Positions 22,640 to 33,792 of a DNA stretch of 64,000 nt are shown in pieces; position 1 is the first letter of the stretch; the number at the start of each line of letters is the position of its first letter. Below the pieces are notes generated by a model. It was given only the letters and a program-made list of their open reading frames with translations. It ran no database searches and was not told the origin of the DNA. The DNA is from Chlorocebus sabaeus. Lineage: Eukaryota; Chordata; Mammalia; Primates; Cercopithecidae. A program made the position numbers and the translations under genes. The stretch lies in NCBI RefSeq assembly GCF_047675955.1, contig NC_132925.1, forward strand, positions 21,786,688-21,850,687, in the 5' to 3' direction.

Positions 22640-23640
22640 AGTGCTTCATTTAGGAACTCTTGTAAGGCAGGCCTGGTGGTGACCAAATCTTTCAGCATTT
22701 GCTTGTCTGTAAAGGATTTTATTTCTCCTTTGCTTATGAAGTTTAGTTTGGCTGGATATGAAATTTTGGGTTGAAAATTCTTTAAGAATGTTGGATATTC
22801 GCCCCCACTCTCTTCTGGCTTGTAGGGTTTCTGGAGAGAGATCCGCTGTTAGTCTAATGGGCTTCCCTTTGTGGGTAACCCGACCTTTCTTTCTGGTTGC
22901 CCTTAACGTTTTTTCCTTCAATTCAACCTTGGCGAATCTGACAATTATGTGTCTTGGGGTTGCTCTTCTTGAGGAGTATCTCTGGTGTTCTCTGTATTTC
23001 CTGAATTTGAACGTTGGCCTGTCTTGCTAGGTTGGGGAATTCTCTTGGATAATATCCTGAAGAGTGTTTCAGCTTGGTTCCATTCTCCCCATCACTTTCA
23101 GGTACAGCAATCAAATGTAGGTTTGGTCTTTTCACATAGTCCTATATTTCTGGGAGGCTTTGTTCCTTTTCATTCTTTTTTTCTCTAATCTTGTCTTCAC
23201 CCTTAATTTCATTAAGTTGATCTTCAGTCTCTGATATCCTTTCTTCTGCTCAGCCGATTTGGCTATTGATACTTGTGTATGCTTCACGAAGTTCTCGTGC
23301 TGTGTTTTTCAGCTCCATCAGGTCATTTATGTTCTTCTCTAAACTAGTTATTCTACTTAGCAATTCATCTAACTTTTTTCAAGGTTCTTAGCTTCCTTGC
23401 ATTGGGTTAGGACATGATCCTTTAGCTCAGAGGAGTTTGTTATTACCCACCTTCTGAAGCCTACTTCTGTCAATTCACCAAACTTATTCTTTGTCCTGTT
23501 TTGTTCCCTTGCTGACGAGGAGTTGTGATCCTCTGGAGGACAACAAGTGTTCTGGTTTTTGGAATTTTCAGCCTTTTTGTGCTAGTTTTTCCTTATGTTT
23601 GTGGATTTATCTACCTTTGGTCTTTGATGTTTGTGACCTT
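22640..23640 (-). pseudogene. L1 ORF1 remnant
   Basis: Pieces of the ORF1 C-terminal domain stay open at 22646-22921 ('ARREWGRISNI', 'LSPETLQ') and 22923-23135. The expected initiator region near 23600 reads ATA in place of ATG, and frameshifts separate the pieces. Confidence 0.75.
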
Positions 23641-24931
23641 CGGATGGGGTTTCTGTGGATGTCCTTTTTGTTGGTGTTCATGCTATTTCTTTCTGTTTGC
23701 TAGTTTTCCTCCCTAACAGTCAGGCCCCTCTGCTGCAGGTCTGCTGGAGTTTGCTGGAGGTCCACTCTAGACCCTGTTTGCCTGGGTATCACCAGCAGAG
23801 GCTGCAGAACAGCAAAGATTGCTGCCTGTTCCTTCCTCTGGAAGCTTTGTCCCAGAGGGGCACCCACCAGATGCCAGCCAGAGCTCTCCTGTATGAGGTT
23901 GTCTGTTGACCCTCCTGGGAGGTGTCTACCAGTCAGGAGGTATGGGGTCAGAGACCCACTTGAGGAGGCAGTCTGTCCCTTAGCAGAGCTTGAGCACTGT
24001 GCTGGAAGATCCTCTGCTCTCTTCAGAGCCAGCAGGCAGGAACATTTAAGTCTGTTAAAGCTGCACCCACAGTTGCGCCTTCCCCCAGTTGCTCTGTCCC
24101 AGGGAGATGGGAGTTTGATCTATAAGTCCCTGACTGGGGCTGCTGCCTCTCTCTCAGAGATGCCCTGCCCAGAGAGGAGGAATCTACAGAGGCAGACTGG
24201 ATACAGCAGCTTTGCTGAGCTGTGGTAGGCTCCGCCCAGTTTGAAGTTCCTGGAGGCTTTGTTTACACCGTGAAGGGAAAACCACCTACTGAAGCCTCAG
24301 TAATGGTGGACGTCCCTCCCCACACCAAGCTGAAGTGTCCCAAGTCGACTTCAGACTGCTGTCCTGGCAGCAAGAATTTCAAGCCAGTGCATCTTAGCTT
24401 GCTGGGCTCCTTTGCGGGTAGGATTCCCCTGAGCTAGACCACTTGACTTCCTGACTTCAGCCTCCTTTCCAGGGGAACGAATGGTTCTGTCTTGCTGGCA
24501 TTCCAAGCACCACTGGGTTATGAAAAAAACTCCTGCAGCTAGCTTGCTGTCTGCTCAACAGCTGCCCAGTTTTGTGCTTGAAACCCAGGGCCCTGGTGGT
24601 GTAGGCACCCAAGGGAATCTCCTGGTCTGTGGGTTGTGAAGACCGTGGGAAAAGAATAGTATCTGGGCCAGAATGCACCGTTCCTCATGGTGCAGTCCCT
24701 CACAGCTTCCCTTGGCTAGGGGAGGGAGTTCCCCGACCCCTTGTGCTTCCTGGGTAAGGTGATGCCCCACCCTGCTTCAGCTCACTCTCTGATGGGCTAC
24801 ACCCACTCTAACCAGTCCCAATGAGATGAACTGTGTACCTCAGTTGGAAATGCAGAAATCATCTGCTTTCTGTGTTGATCTCGCTGGGAGCTACAGATGG
24901 GAGCTCTTCCTATTCAGCCATCTTGCCAGTC
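23641..24931 (-). other. L1 5' UTR (decayed)
   Basis: Collinear with 10829-12176 of the other long L1, for example 'gctgcaggtctgctggagtttgctgg', and GC-richer than its surroundings. It is the former internal promoter region. Confidence 0.75.
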
Positions 24932-24943
24932 AAATATTTTCTT

Positions 24944-26249
24944 AAGAAGATGAAGTTAATAGACTATCTGACACTGTGTTTCACAATATGTTGATGGGAA
25001 TTTTAGATATTTGGCAGAGTTTGGAATTGAACTGATGATAAGTAAATATAATACTAATCTTATGAGCAAATAAGAAAAAACAAACAGCAGTTCCTTCTCA
25101 CCCGGCACCTTCTTTCCCCCATTCCCAATCAACAAAAGCTTGTGCAGGAATTGAAATTAATTGTAGTTGTCTACATGTCTCAGCTGTGAATGACATTTAC
25201 ATAGTCACGATAATATAAACGGTGAATGTTGATCTAGCCGAAATTTCAGTGCAACTCTATTAAGTGAATGAGGGAGTGGTGGTAGTAACAGAAAGAGTGT
25301 GTTTACTGTGGGGTGAGGGGAGGGTTAAAGAAAGCTAAAGCTTTACCTTCCTTGGTAGAAAATCAGTAGACAATCACTAAAACTGAGACATCAAGAAGTA
25401 CAGTATGATCATATTATTTAGAGATATAGTGATAAATTCCAAGGAATCCTCTGAAGGAGAGGAAAATTGTTTCCTCTGGATCAGGGGCTACTGTTTTTTA
25501 TATTTAAAAAAATGATATGTCTTTTCAAATTACATGAAAGTATACATTTGATAAAAATAAAAAATATTTTATTTTAATTCTATCACTGATGGCTATTCAG
25601 CTTTCTTAAGGCTTAATTTAGCTATCTATAAAATGCACATTTTAATCAATGATTAAAAGATGTCTTGTTCTGACCAACTGTTCTGGTCTCTAGTCCCGCA
25701 GAGTCATTTGCAGGTAGCCGGAGGAACCTATTTGAAAGTTAACTGTCTATTGTTTCTCCTTCATTTACAAGGGTTTTGGGGAGGAGTGAAAATGACAAAA
25801 GAGAGGTAGCAGGAAGGAGGAGGATGTTTGGATGTTCCCACAAGCAGATGATTAGTCAGTGAATTAAAGAGAGTTCTTGTTCCTGGATAATTTGGAATGA
25901 ACACACTTCCTGTTCACTCAGAGATACAGCAGTGAGTTTACTCTGGGCGGCTTCCACAGTGACCACTGTGGAGAAGAAATCTTGTAATATAATTGAAGAA
26001 CGATAGCCATATAATTAACACACATGTTCAGGTATGAGTCATTGAAAAATTATCCTCACTGTGAAATAAGATTGGTCAAGGCGAGGCTGGTCCTTCAAAG
26101 AAGGAAAACCCAACATGGTGCAATGTGTGCTGCAGGTAAGGCTGTGGGTGTGATTTTGAACACGAAGTTGCCTCTGGCTCAAGTTCTCTTGGGCTCAAGT
26201 CCCAGGCTCTTGCGTGCAAGTCCTCTATTGCTTGTCACTGTTATGTAGA
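24944..26249. other. Unassigned non-coding sequence
   Basis: About 1.3 kb with no recognised gene or repeat. The first part may be the 3' remainder of the HAL1 interrupted by the upstream L1. Short frames such as 26024-26248 are of chance length. Confidence 0.4.
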
Positions 26250-26445
26250 GTAGTGCTTCTCAAGTTTGAGTGAATCTTCAAATATTCTGGTGGGCTTGTT
26301 AAAACACATATTCCTGAGTTGGATGTCCAAAATTCAGATTTAGTAGGTGTGTGGTGGGGTCCAGAATATTCATTTTTAACAAGTTGCTATGTGATGTTGG
26401 TGCTGCTGCTGCTACTAGGTGTTGGATCACCCTTTGTGTAACAAC
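26250..26445 (+). mobile_element. MER5A-type hAT-Charlie DNA element
   Basis: Sense MER5A landmarks: 'agtgcttctcaagtttgagtg', 'ggtgggcttgttaaaacaca', 'gatttagtaggtgtgtggtgggg', 'aatattcatttttaacaagttgc', 'gatgttggtgctgctgctgc'. It is non-autonomous and carries no transposase. Confidence 0.85.
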
Positions 26446-26529
26446 AAGTGCAGAATTCTGAGAGGGTCAGTGAACATCACATGAGTTTAATGAGAGTGAA
26501 TGAATGTGTCAGGTGTTTCTAGAGAATAG

Positions 26530-27005
26530 TGTTTTTTTTAAAAAAATTATGAAATATGGCTGGGCGTGGTGGCTCACACCTGTAATCCCAGCACTTTGGG
26601 AGGCCAAGGTGGGTGGATCACAAGGTTAGGAGTTCAAGACCAGCCTGGCCAACATGGTGAAACCCCGTCTCTACTAAAAATACGAAAATTAGCCAGGTGT
26701 GGTGGCAGGTGCCTGTAACCCCAGCTACTCGGGAGGCTGAGACAGATAATTGCGTGAACCCGGGAGGCAGAGGTTGCAGTGAGCCGAGATCACGCCACTG
26801 CACTCCAGCCTGGGCGACAGAGTGAGATTCCATCTCAAAAAAAAAAAAAAAAAAAAATTATGAAATGTATCCTATATGGAAGGGTACACAAAATGTATTT
26901 GAACAAATATATATGTTTGTTCAGTTTAAAAGATAACGGTTTACAAAACTCAGTGTCCCCACTCAGTGGGAACAATGACCTACCCAGTAGGTCCAGAAAT
27001 TAATG
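26530..27005 (-). mobile_element. Possible L1ME-grade 3' end split by an Alu
   Basis: Flanking the Alu, 'aattatgaaatgtatcctatatggaagggtacacaaaatgt' and the later 'tttaaaagataacggtttaca' recall the antisense 3' end of old L1ME copies. The match is by word order only. Confidence 0.35.
26558..26857 (+). mobile_element. Alu (AluS-like)
   Basis: Complete sense dimer from 'ggctgggcgtggtggctcac' to a long A tail. Flanking AAAATTATGAAAT occurs on both sides (about 26543-26555 and 26854-26866), a convincing target-site duplication. Confidence 0.93.
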
Positions 27006-27570
27006 TCATTTCAGTACATTAGAGAATAGTTGGGGTGACTTGTTTAGCTTATATTATGTTTAGTTTTTAGCATCTATGTTCATGATTGAAACTGGACTAT
27101 TATTTTCCTTCTTTGTACTGCTTTTGTCAGTTTTTAAAATAAACGTTATACAAAGCTCAGAAACAGTGTTGAGTATTTTTTCTGTTGTCTATACATCAGA
27201 ATAATCTGTGTTAAATTGTAATTATATTAAAAAAATCGACTATATGCCTTCAATAACCAAATATGCACTATTTGAGGGGAAAATGTCATAGAAGCCAATA
27301 CAAGTGGTTAGACTGCAGACCCAGTATCTTTAATGGTTAGAAAACTATTAACATGTTTTACTCGAAGGGATTTTTGTTGAGTGATATTTTTCTAGACATT
27401 TTAGTGTATCATCTAAGTTTTCAAATGTTTTTTCTTTTAGAATTCCTGATTTTCTTTATACTTTTCTTTTTTTAAATCCATTTTATCATAGATTGGTAAA
27501 CGTTTTATTAGTTTTTTAAGTAAACAATTTTCAGCTTTGTTATGTGTCTCTATTACATAATGTAATGTGT
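27006..27570. other. Unassigned AT-rich sequence
   Basis: Strongly AT-rich, with stops in every frame. No gene or specific repeat recognised. Confidence 0.4.
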
Positions 27571-27571
27571 T

Positions 27572-27863
27572 CATTTATTTATTTATTTTTTGAGACAGAG
27601 TCTTGCTCTGTTGCCCAGGCTGGAGTGCAGTGGCATGATCTCAGCTTACTGCAAGCTCTGCCTCCCGGGTTCAAGCGATTTTTGTGCCTCAGCCTCCCGA
27701 GTAGCTGAGGCTACAGGTGTACACCACCACACCTGGCTAAGTTTTTGTATTTTTAGTAGAGAGGGGTTTCACCATGCTGCTCAGGCTGGTCTCGAACTCC
27801 CACCTTCAAGTGATCTAACCACCTTGGCCTCCCAGAGTGCTGGGAATTACACTGTGCCTGGCC
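27572..27863 (-). mobile_element. Alu (AluS-like), antisense
   Basis: A TTTA-repeat tail complement, then 'gagacagagtcttgctctgttgcccagg' and so on to 'ctgtgcctggcc'. The last part of the left arm is shortened ('ggaattacactgtgcctgg'). Confidence 0.9.
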
Positions 27864-27892
27864 TATTTTTTATTGTTTGACATTTCTCCTAT

Positions 27893-28428
27893 TAGGAGGT
27901 GTGGTCCATTTCTCTTCCACCTGAATCTGAGCGGGCTGTTAATTGCTTGGACTGGTTGGGTGCAGTGGAAGTAACACTGGGTGACCTCTGACACTGGGTC
28001 ACAAGAGGCCATGAAGCATATTTCTTGTTCACTGGAAAGCTTGTTCTTGGCACCTTGAACCATCATGGAAGACATCTGATTACCCTGAGACTGCTGTTGA
28101 GGCCACATGTAGGCACTCTGACTGACAGCCTCAGCTGAAGCTGCCCTTCACCCACCCCAGGCCAAGTGCCAGCTGTGTGAGTAAGGAAAGTGAACATTGA
28201 AAGTGCATGCTTCTGTCCCCGCTATTCCAGACATACCCTTTGAGTCACCTCACAGCCTTCAGAGTCATCATAGCTGAGACCCCAGATGTCACTGGGTAGA
28301 GACAAATTATCTGTGTCCTGTTAAAATTCCTGACCACTAGAATGAAGAAACATAATAGTATGTTTATTGTTTTATGCCGCTATGCTTCAGGCAGCTTGTT
28401 ATGCGGTTAGATAACCAAAATGATAATG
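27893..28428 (+). mobile_element. Ancient LTR of MLT1-like (ERVL-MaLR) type
   Basis: Landmarks in order: 'aggaggtgtggtccatttctc', 'gactggttgggtgcagtgg', 'gaccatcatgg'-type words near 28060, 'gaggccacatgtaggcactctgac', 'acagcctcagctgaagctgcc', 'gctgagaccccagatgtcac', and a tail 'tttgttttatgccgctatg...ttgttatgcggttagataac'. This arrangement fits an old mammalian LTR; the exact family is uncertain. Confidence 0.5.
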
Positions 28429-28894
28429 CCTACACACAGGCAATTGAGACTCCCTTTACTGACTATCGCCATTTCTCCGTGTAGTCACAGCCATATATCC
28501 GCAAAGTTCAATCAATTTGATGGACATGGAAATGCGTACAGAGTCATCACTGCTTTCACTTGGACTTGAGCGTGGCTTAGGATCTTTGTAAACTAGATGC
28601 CAGACTTAGCAGATAAATTGTTTTAAGGAGCAAAGTGTCTCTAGGCTCTTCACTTGGAAGAAGATGATTGCCCCCCACAGATGGGTTCATCCTTCACAGT
28701 TAGATTTCTTCTTCTGCGGCTAAACGTATCAGGTGATAATCTGGAAAGACTTGCTCCAGCCTAACTCCATTCTATTCATTTACTTCTGAAAAGCAAACCA
28801 AATAGCCCATCAAGGCTTCTTTCCCTTGGCATGGACTATTTGTTTTCAAATGTGCTCTGAGGCAGTCTGCATTTTCTTATTAATTGTCGTTCAA
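28429..28894. other. Unassigned non-coding sequence
   Basis: No gene or repeat recognised. Confidence 0.4.
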
Positions 28895-29198
28895 TTAATT
28901 AATTATTTTAGAAACAAGGTCTTGCTCAGTTGCCCAGGCTGGAGTCCAGTAGTGTGACTGTGGCTAACTGCAGCTTCAAACTCCTGGGCTCAAATGATTC
29001 TCCTGCCTCAGCCACCCAAGAAGCTGAGTCTACAGGTATGTGTACTATACCCAGCTAATTTTATTTTATATATTTTTTTTGTAGAGATGGGGTCTTACTG
29101 TGTTGCCCAGGCTGGTTTCAAACTCTTGGCTTCAGTGATCTTCCCACCTTTGCCTCCCAAAGTGCTGGGATTACAGGTGTGAGCCACAGCCCCTAGCC
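28895..29198 (-). mobile_element. Old Alu (AluJ-like), antisense
   Basis: 'aacaaggtcttgctcagttgcccagg' through 'gtgagccacagcccctagcc', with many differences from younger Alus. Confidence 0.9.
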
Positions 29199-29451
29199 TT
29201 GCATTTTCCTTTGAGAAGGTCGTAGGAGAAAGGCAACCTTACAGAGTGGCCAAACATCATGCCTGCTAGATTTCAGATTGTGCCAGAGTTTTAGGTTTGT
29301 CATTTTCTATTGAAATACCAGAAAGTTCTATAACATTTTATAGAGAGTGATGAGTGGTATCTATTTAATGGGGACTTTAGTAGTTATATTATATCCTCAT
29401 GACCTTTATAAAACAAAACTGTATTTTTCTTACTTTTGCTGGAAGCGTTTC
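29199..29451. other. Spacer
   Basis: Unique-looking sequence between two Alus; nothing recognised. Confidence 0.3.
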
Positions 29452-29760
29452 CTCTTTTTTTTTTTTCTTTTTCGAGATGGAATTTTGCTCTTGTTGCTCA
29501 GGTGGAGTGCAGTGGTGCAATCTCAGCTCACCACAACCTCTGCCTCCCGGGTTCAAGCGATTCTCCTACCTCAGCCTCCCGAGTAGCTGGGATTACAGGC
29601 ATGCGCCACCACACCTGGCTAATTTTTTTTTTGTATTTTTAGTAGAGATGGGGTTTCTCTGTGTTGGCCAGGGTGGTCTTGAACTCCCGACCTCAAGTGA
29701 TCCACCTGCCTCGGCCTCCCAGAGTGCTGGGATTACAGGTGGGAGCCACTGCGCCTGGCC
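29452..29760 (-). mobile_element. Alu (AluS-like), antisense
   Basis: T tract then 'cgagatggaattttgctcttgttgc' through to 'gccactgcgcctggcc'; full dimer. Confidence 0.93.
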
Positions 29761-30044
29761 CATGTTTCCTCTTTTTTAGTACCATAACACCCAGGTACTC
29801 AAATCCTTAAGTCAACTCATCAATAATGTTTATTCTATTTATTTATATGCAAATGAAGCAGGACACTCTGTATAGCTGTCTCTGAACTTGGATTACTCAG
29901 AGAGTTCTAAAGTGTTATACACTTCTATAGGGGAAATTCTGGAGAAAATTAACTGAGATTTGGCAAAGAAAGAAAGCTTGACAGTTAATGGGTGACGAAG
30001 TCCAGTTAATTCTGCCATGTCCCTGGGGTTTCTTTAGCTTCACA
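29761..30044. other. Spacer
   Basis: AT-rich, nothing recognised. Confidence 0.3.
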
Positions 30045-30240
30045 ATCTCTTCTTCTTTGACTGTGACAAACGCTCTTGCAGTGTTTTTGCCCTGGGACTC
30101 AGCTACCTACAGCTTCCCTGTTTTCCACATGGCAGGCACATTGCTCTGTAAGGCCGTCGGCTCTGTCTTATTTGTGGTTGTATCTCCACTGCTTAGCACA
30201 GCGCTAATACATAGTTCATGCACAACAAATGCTTGAATAA
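30045..30240 (+). mobile_element. L2 3' end, degraded
   Basis: Tail words of L2 in sense order: 'ctcttgcagtg', 'ttatttgtggttgtatctccactgcttagcacagcgc', 'catagttcatgcacaacaaatgcttgaataagtgaat'. Confidence 0.6.
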
Positions 30241-30625
30241 GTGAATATCGAAAAACGACGTTCTTCTTCTTCTCTGAAACCTTCATGGATGACCTAAAGA
30301 ATCACATCCACTTTCCTTGGCATGACCCCAGCGGGCAGTAGATGCACTCAGGCCGTTGAGCAGCGCCAATGACTAGAATAGGGGTGTGGTGGCATTGAGT
30401 GGAGCTAAGTGATAGGGTTGACAGAAGGTTTAAACAAAAATACTCTAGACATACTTGATAAAAAATTATATAAATATATGCCTATATGTATATATACACG
30501 TACACACGCATACACATATATAAAAGAAATGAGGATTTTAGTGATGATAATTTGCGCTGTATATTTTACATAAGGTACTTTTATCTTCTTTTTTTTTTTT
30601 TAAATTAAAAAAACCCTCATCATTT
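30241..30625. other. Unassigned sequence with TA-rich patch
   Basis: Contains a TATA/CACA-rich low-complexity patch near 30465-30525 and a T run near 30590-30600; otherwise nothing recognised. Confidence 0.4.
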
Positions 30626-30930
30626 GGCTGGGCACAGTGGCTCACACCTCTAATTCTAACGCTTTGGGAGACTGAGGCAGGAGGATTGCTTGAGGCTAGG
30701 AGTTTGACACCAGCTTGGACAACGTGGTAAAACCCTGTCTCTACAAAAAATACAAAAATTAGTCAGGCATAGCGGCACATGCCTGTAATCCCAGCTACTC
30801 AGGAGGCTGAGGTGGGAAGATTGCTTGAGGCCAGGAGCTCGAGGCTGCAGTGAGCTATGATCACACCATTGCACTCTAGCCTGGATGACACAGCAAGTCC
30901 CTGTCTCAAAACAAAACACAACAAAACAAA
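30626..30930 (+). mobile_element. Old Alu (AluJ-like)
   Basis: Sense dimer with an (AACAAA)n-type tail. Left flank AAACCCTCATCATTT (30611-30625) and right flank AACCCCTCATTATTT (30931-30945) form a 15-bp target duplication with two differences. Confidence 0.93.
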
Positions 30931-30945
30931 AACCCCTCATTATTT

Positions 30946-31217
30946 GATTTTTAATAAGTCAAAGGTAAAGTTAAAAAATTACTTCTTACAGATTTGAAAC
31001 TCAATCTGTTACACTGACAGACTTTTCATGGCACTAAAAATTCTATCTAGACTGGTGTTTAATAAAGGGATTAAAATGAAATAGTGAACTAGTTTTTACA
31101 AATCTGAAGTCACAGGCCCTTTGTTGTAAAAACATACCCACTTACAAAAAGTCATTGCTCCTCAAGAGAAGGAGGCTTGCTTCTCACCTTCCTCATGATG
31201 AGACTATGAAAGGAAGG
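30946..31217. other. Spacer
   Basis: Unique-looking sequence, nothing recognised. Confidence 0.3.
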
Positions 31218-31245
31218 TTGTGTGTGTGTGTGTATGTGTGTGCAC
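31218..31245. repeat. (TG)n microsatellite
   Basis: TG dinucleotides with one TATG interruption. Confidence 0.85.
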
Positions 31246-31859
31246 ACAGGAATGTGCCATAATGAAAACATTCAGATTCTTAAACATCAGGAGATTATTC
31301 AGAATTGATTTTTCTGAAGGTCTTCCAAGCTCAAGAAGTAAATTTTCAAAGGCAATATTTTTCTCCTGGTATTTGAGAGTTATTGTATGCATATTCAGTA
31401 TATTTCAGTGGAAAACTTACTGTCCATATTAAATACACATGACTTTATTAGAAACATGTAGCTTTTTTGGTGAGTCAAGAACTAACATTGAAGCTTTGAT
31501 TTTGAACTATTGTTATTTTTTTCATAAAGCTTCCAGAAGCTCTGCCGTGTAAAGAGAAAGGGAGCAGCTGGGCTCCTCCACTGGAAAGAGGGCAGCATTC
31601 GCTGCAGTCGCTTGGGCACAGGTGGCATCTGGGCACCAGGGTGCCTCGCCTTCAGGACCAGCTTCACAGCTGGTTTCCTGGTAGAGAATCAGACCTACAG
31701 AGAGGGAAGGAAGGACTCTGAAAGCTGTATGGCGTGCTAACAAAACCACTTAACTAGAAATGTTTTCTCAATTGTCTTCCTTGACAGAAAAGTTAAATTC
31801 TGGAAAACACCAATCTGAGACACTGGGCAATGCTACAGGGTTGGAGGAGGCTCCTCAGT
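31246..31859 (-). other. Unassigned sequence holding an exon-like segment (31522-31708)
   Basis: On the minus strand a pyrimidine-rich tract followed by CTGTAG ends at about 31701, a good-looking splice acceptor. An open frame then runs to a TGA near 31522, with higher GC than the flanks. The open frame extends upstream as far as 31749. I recognise no protein family in it, no partner exon was identified, and chance is possible. It is noted as a candidate only. Confidence 0.2.
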
Positions 31860-32430
31860 CTCCTGTCTTTCCTTCTCTACAGCACACTCCCACACAATAG
31901 CTGGAGAAATCCTCCTAAAAACGCCCACAGTTAGATCACGCAACCTTCCTGTTCAAAAGGACCCAGAGCCCAGGGTTTTGCGTAATGTTCGCGAATAAAA
32001 CTCAAAAGTCCTCCTGGATTCTGGCCAGCTCTCAAACCCATCTCATGTCATTTTCCCCTTTGGGCTCTCAGCTCATTGCTACTGAAAGTTTCCTTGCTGT
32101 TTCTGGAATACTCGAATTCCACTGTCTTGTGAAGGCCTGAGCACTTGCTGCTCCCTCTGTCATGAACACTGCTTCCCAGATACTTAACGTGGCTCGTCTC
32201 CTGGCTTACTTAGGTCTTTGCTCAAATGCCTTTTTCAGAGGCCTGACCACCCTGTCCTCAATCCCCATCTTAACATTCACTCCTGTCTGACTGTCTACCA
32301 GGTGTATATCTCTTTACTGTCTACCCCACTGAAAATGAATACTGATATATCCGCAATGCCTGGAATGGTATCTGGTATGTAGCTGGTGTCAACTATTTGT
32401 GGAATGGATGAATGAATGAATAAGTGGGAA
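31860..32430 (+). mobile_element. L2, 3' part
   Basis: Sense L2 with several landmarks: 'ttagatcacgcaaccttcctg', 'aaactcaaaagtcctcctgg', 'gcttgctgctccctctg'-like words near 32145-32160, 'aggtctttgctcaaatgcc', 'agaggcctgaccaccctgtc' and the terminal 'ggaatggatgaatgaatgaataa'. About 570 bp. Confidence 0.85.
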
Positions 32431-32732
32431 CAATAAAAAATAACAAATATGATGAAAGAAAATCAGGTAAATGAGTTTATAAATGCTTTTTGAGAATATT
32501 CCCTCTATACAGATAATTTTATGAGCAATTTATTGGAATTGAGTTTTGCAGAAAAAAAGAGAAGGGAAGGAAAGAAATGAGGCAGGGACAGAGGGACAGT
32601 AGTAGAGATGGAAAGACAGAGATGGGCTCAGTGGTTAGCATAAGTAGTGGTGTAATTATTTGTTCATTCTAGTAGGCAAAAGATTTAATCAAGCCCAAAA
32701 TGGTCAATATCTTTAGTAAAAATCTATGGAAC
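32431..32732. other. Unassigned sequence, purine-rich patch
   Basis: Contains a GA-rich stretch near 32550-32625; no gene or repeat recognised. Confidence 0.4.
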
Positions 32733-33055
32733 AGGCTGGGTGTGGTGGTTCACACCTGTAATCCCAGTACTTTGGGAGGCTGAGGCAGGTGGATCACTTG
32801 AGGTCAGGAGTTTGAGACCAGCCTGGCCAACATGGTGAAACCCCATCTCCACTAAAAACACAAGAATTAGCTGGGCATGGTGGTGGGCCCCTGTAATCCC
32901 AGCTACTCAGGAGGCTGAGGCAGGAGAATCGCCTGAACCTGGGAGGCAGAGGTTGCAGTGAGCTGAGATTGCACCACTGCACTCCAGCCTGGGTGACAGA
33001 GCAAGACTCCACCAAAAAAAACCAAAAAACAAAAAACAAAAAAAACCAAAAAACC
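32733..33055 (+). mobile_element. Alu (AluS-like)
   Basis: Sense full dimer from 'ggctgggtgtggtggttcac' to an (AAAAACC)n-type tail. Confidence 0.93.
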
Positions 33056-33460
33056 GTGGAATGATTGTATGAATGATGTTAGGGGGTTTCCTGGTCAACA
33101 ATAAAGATGTGAAATAGATTTTCAAGGGACTCGTTAAGTGGATGGTGAAGGATTTGATTTGTTGACATGTGCAGTGTAGGAATTGAAAATTAATCAAAAA
33201 CCCTAGAGAACTATTAGAGGAACTGATAAGATCACCAACAGAAGACACTGCACTCTATGGGGGACTTATGGGGTTTTCAGGGGTAATTTGAATTGCGTAA
33301 AATTTTCACTTTATGGGCTAACCCACCTAGTCCTGGAGTAAGACGTGACTCCATTTCAAAGGGAGAAAGAAAGATTAAGATTGTTCTAGTTGTACACTAA
33401 AATTGGTAGGGTCTCTCATTTTAGGTTAAGGAGGAAAAAAAATTGGTAAGGTGGAGAGAG
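33056..33460. other. Unassigned sequence
   Basis: Unique-looking; no gene or repeat recognised. Confidence 0.4.
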
Positions 33461-33473
33461 GATGATGTTCATG

Positions 33474-33781
33474 GGGCCAGGAGTGGTGGCTCACGCCTGT
33501 AATCCCAGCACTCTGGGAGGCCGAGACGGGCGGATCACCTGAGGTCAGGAGTTCGAGGCCAGCCTGACCAACACGGAGAAACCGCATCTCTACTAAAAAT
33601 ACAAAATTAGCTGGGCAAGGCGATGTATGCCTGTAATCCCAGCTACTCGAGAGGCTGAGGCAGGAGAATCGCTTGAACCCGGGAGGCAGAGGTTGTGGTG
33701 AACCAAGATTGCGCCATTGCACTCCAGCCTGGGCAACCAGAGTGAAACTCTGTCTCAAAAAAAAAAAAAAAAAAAAAAATA
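33474..33781 (+). mobile_element. Alu (AluS-like)
   Basis: Sense dimer 'ggccaggagtggtggctcac' to a 24-bp A tail. GATGATGTTCA flanks it on both sides (33461-33471, 33782-33792), a perfect target-site duplication. Confidence 0.95.
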
Positions 33782-33792
33782 GATGATGTTCA

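Larger units (their letters stand above)
19739..24931 (-). mobile_element. Full-length-class L1 with internal reverse transcriptase deletion
   Basis: The order in reverse is A tail, 3' UTR, ORF2, ORF1, and a 5' UTR ending 'cagccatcttgcc'. It is collinear with the 6.47-kb L1 at 5705-12176 except for one gap. At 21358-21372 'ggccattttcacaattttcac' joins directly to 'attttcttctttattagtctgg', skipping what is about 7298-8585 in the other copy (near 1.29 kb). The present 5.19 kb plus 1.29 kb equals a full element. A perfect 12-bp duplication AAATATTTTCTT flanks it (19727-19738, 24932-24943), so the gap arose within one insertion. Confidence 0.95.

Noticed and set aside
29399..29779. 126-codon open frame on plus
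   Set aside because: Another antisense-Alu translation ('QPLPPGFKRFSYLSLPSSWDY').
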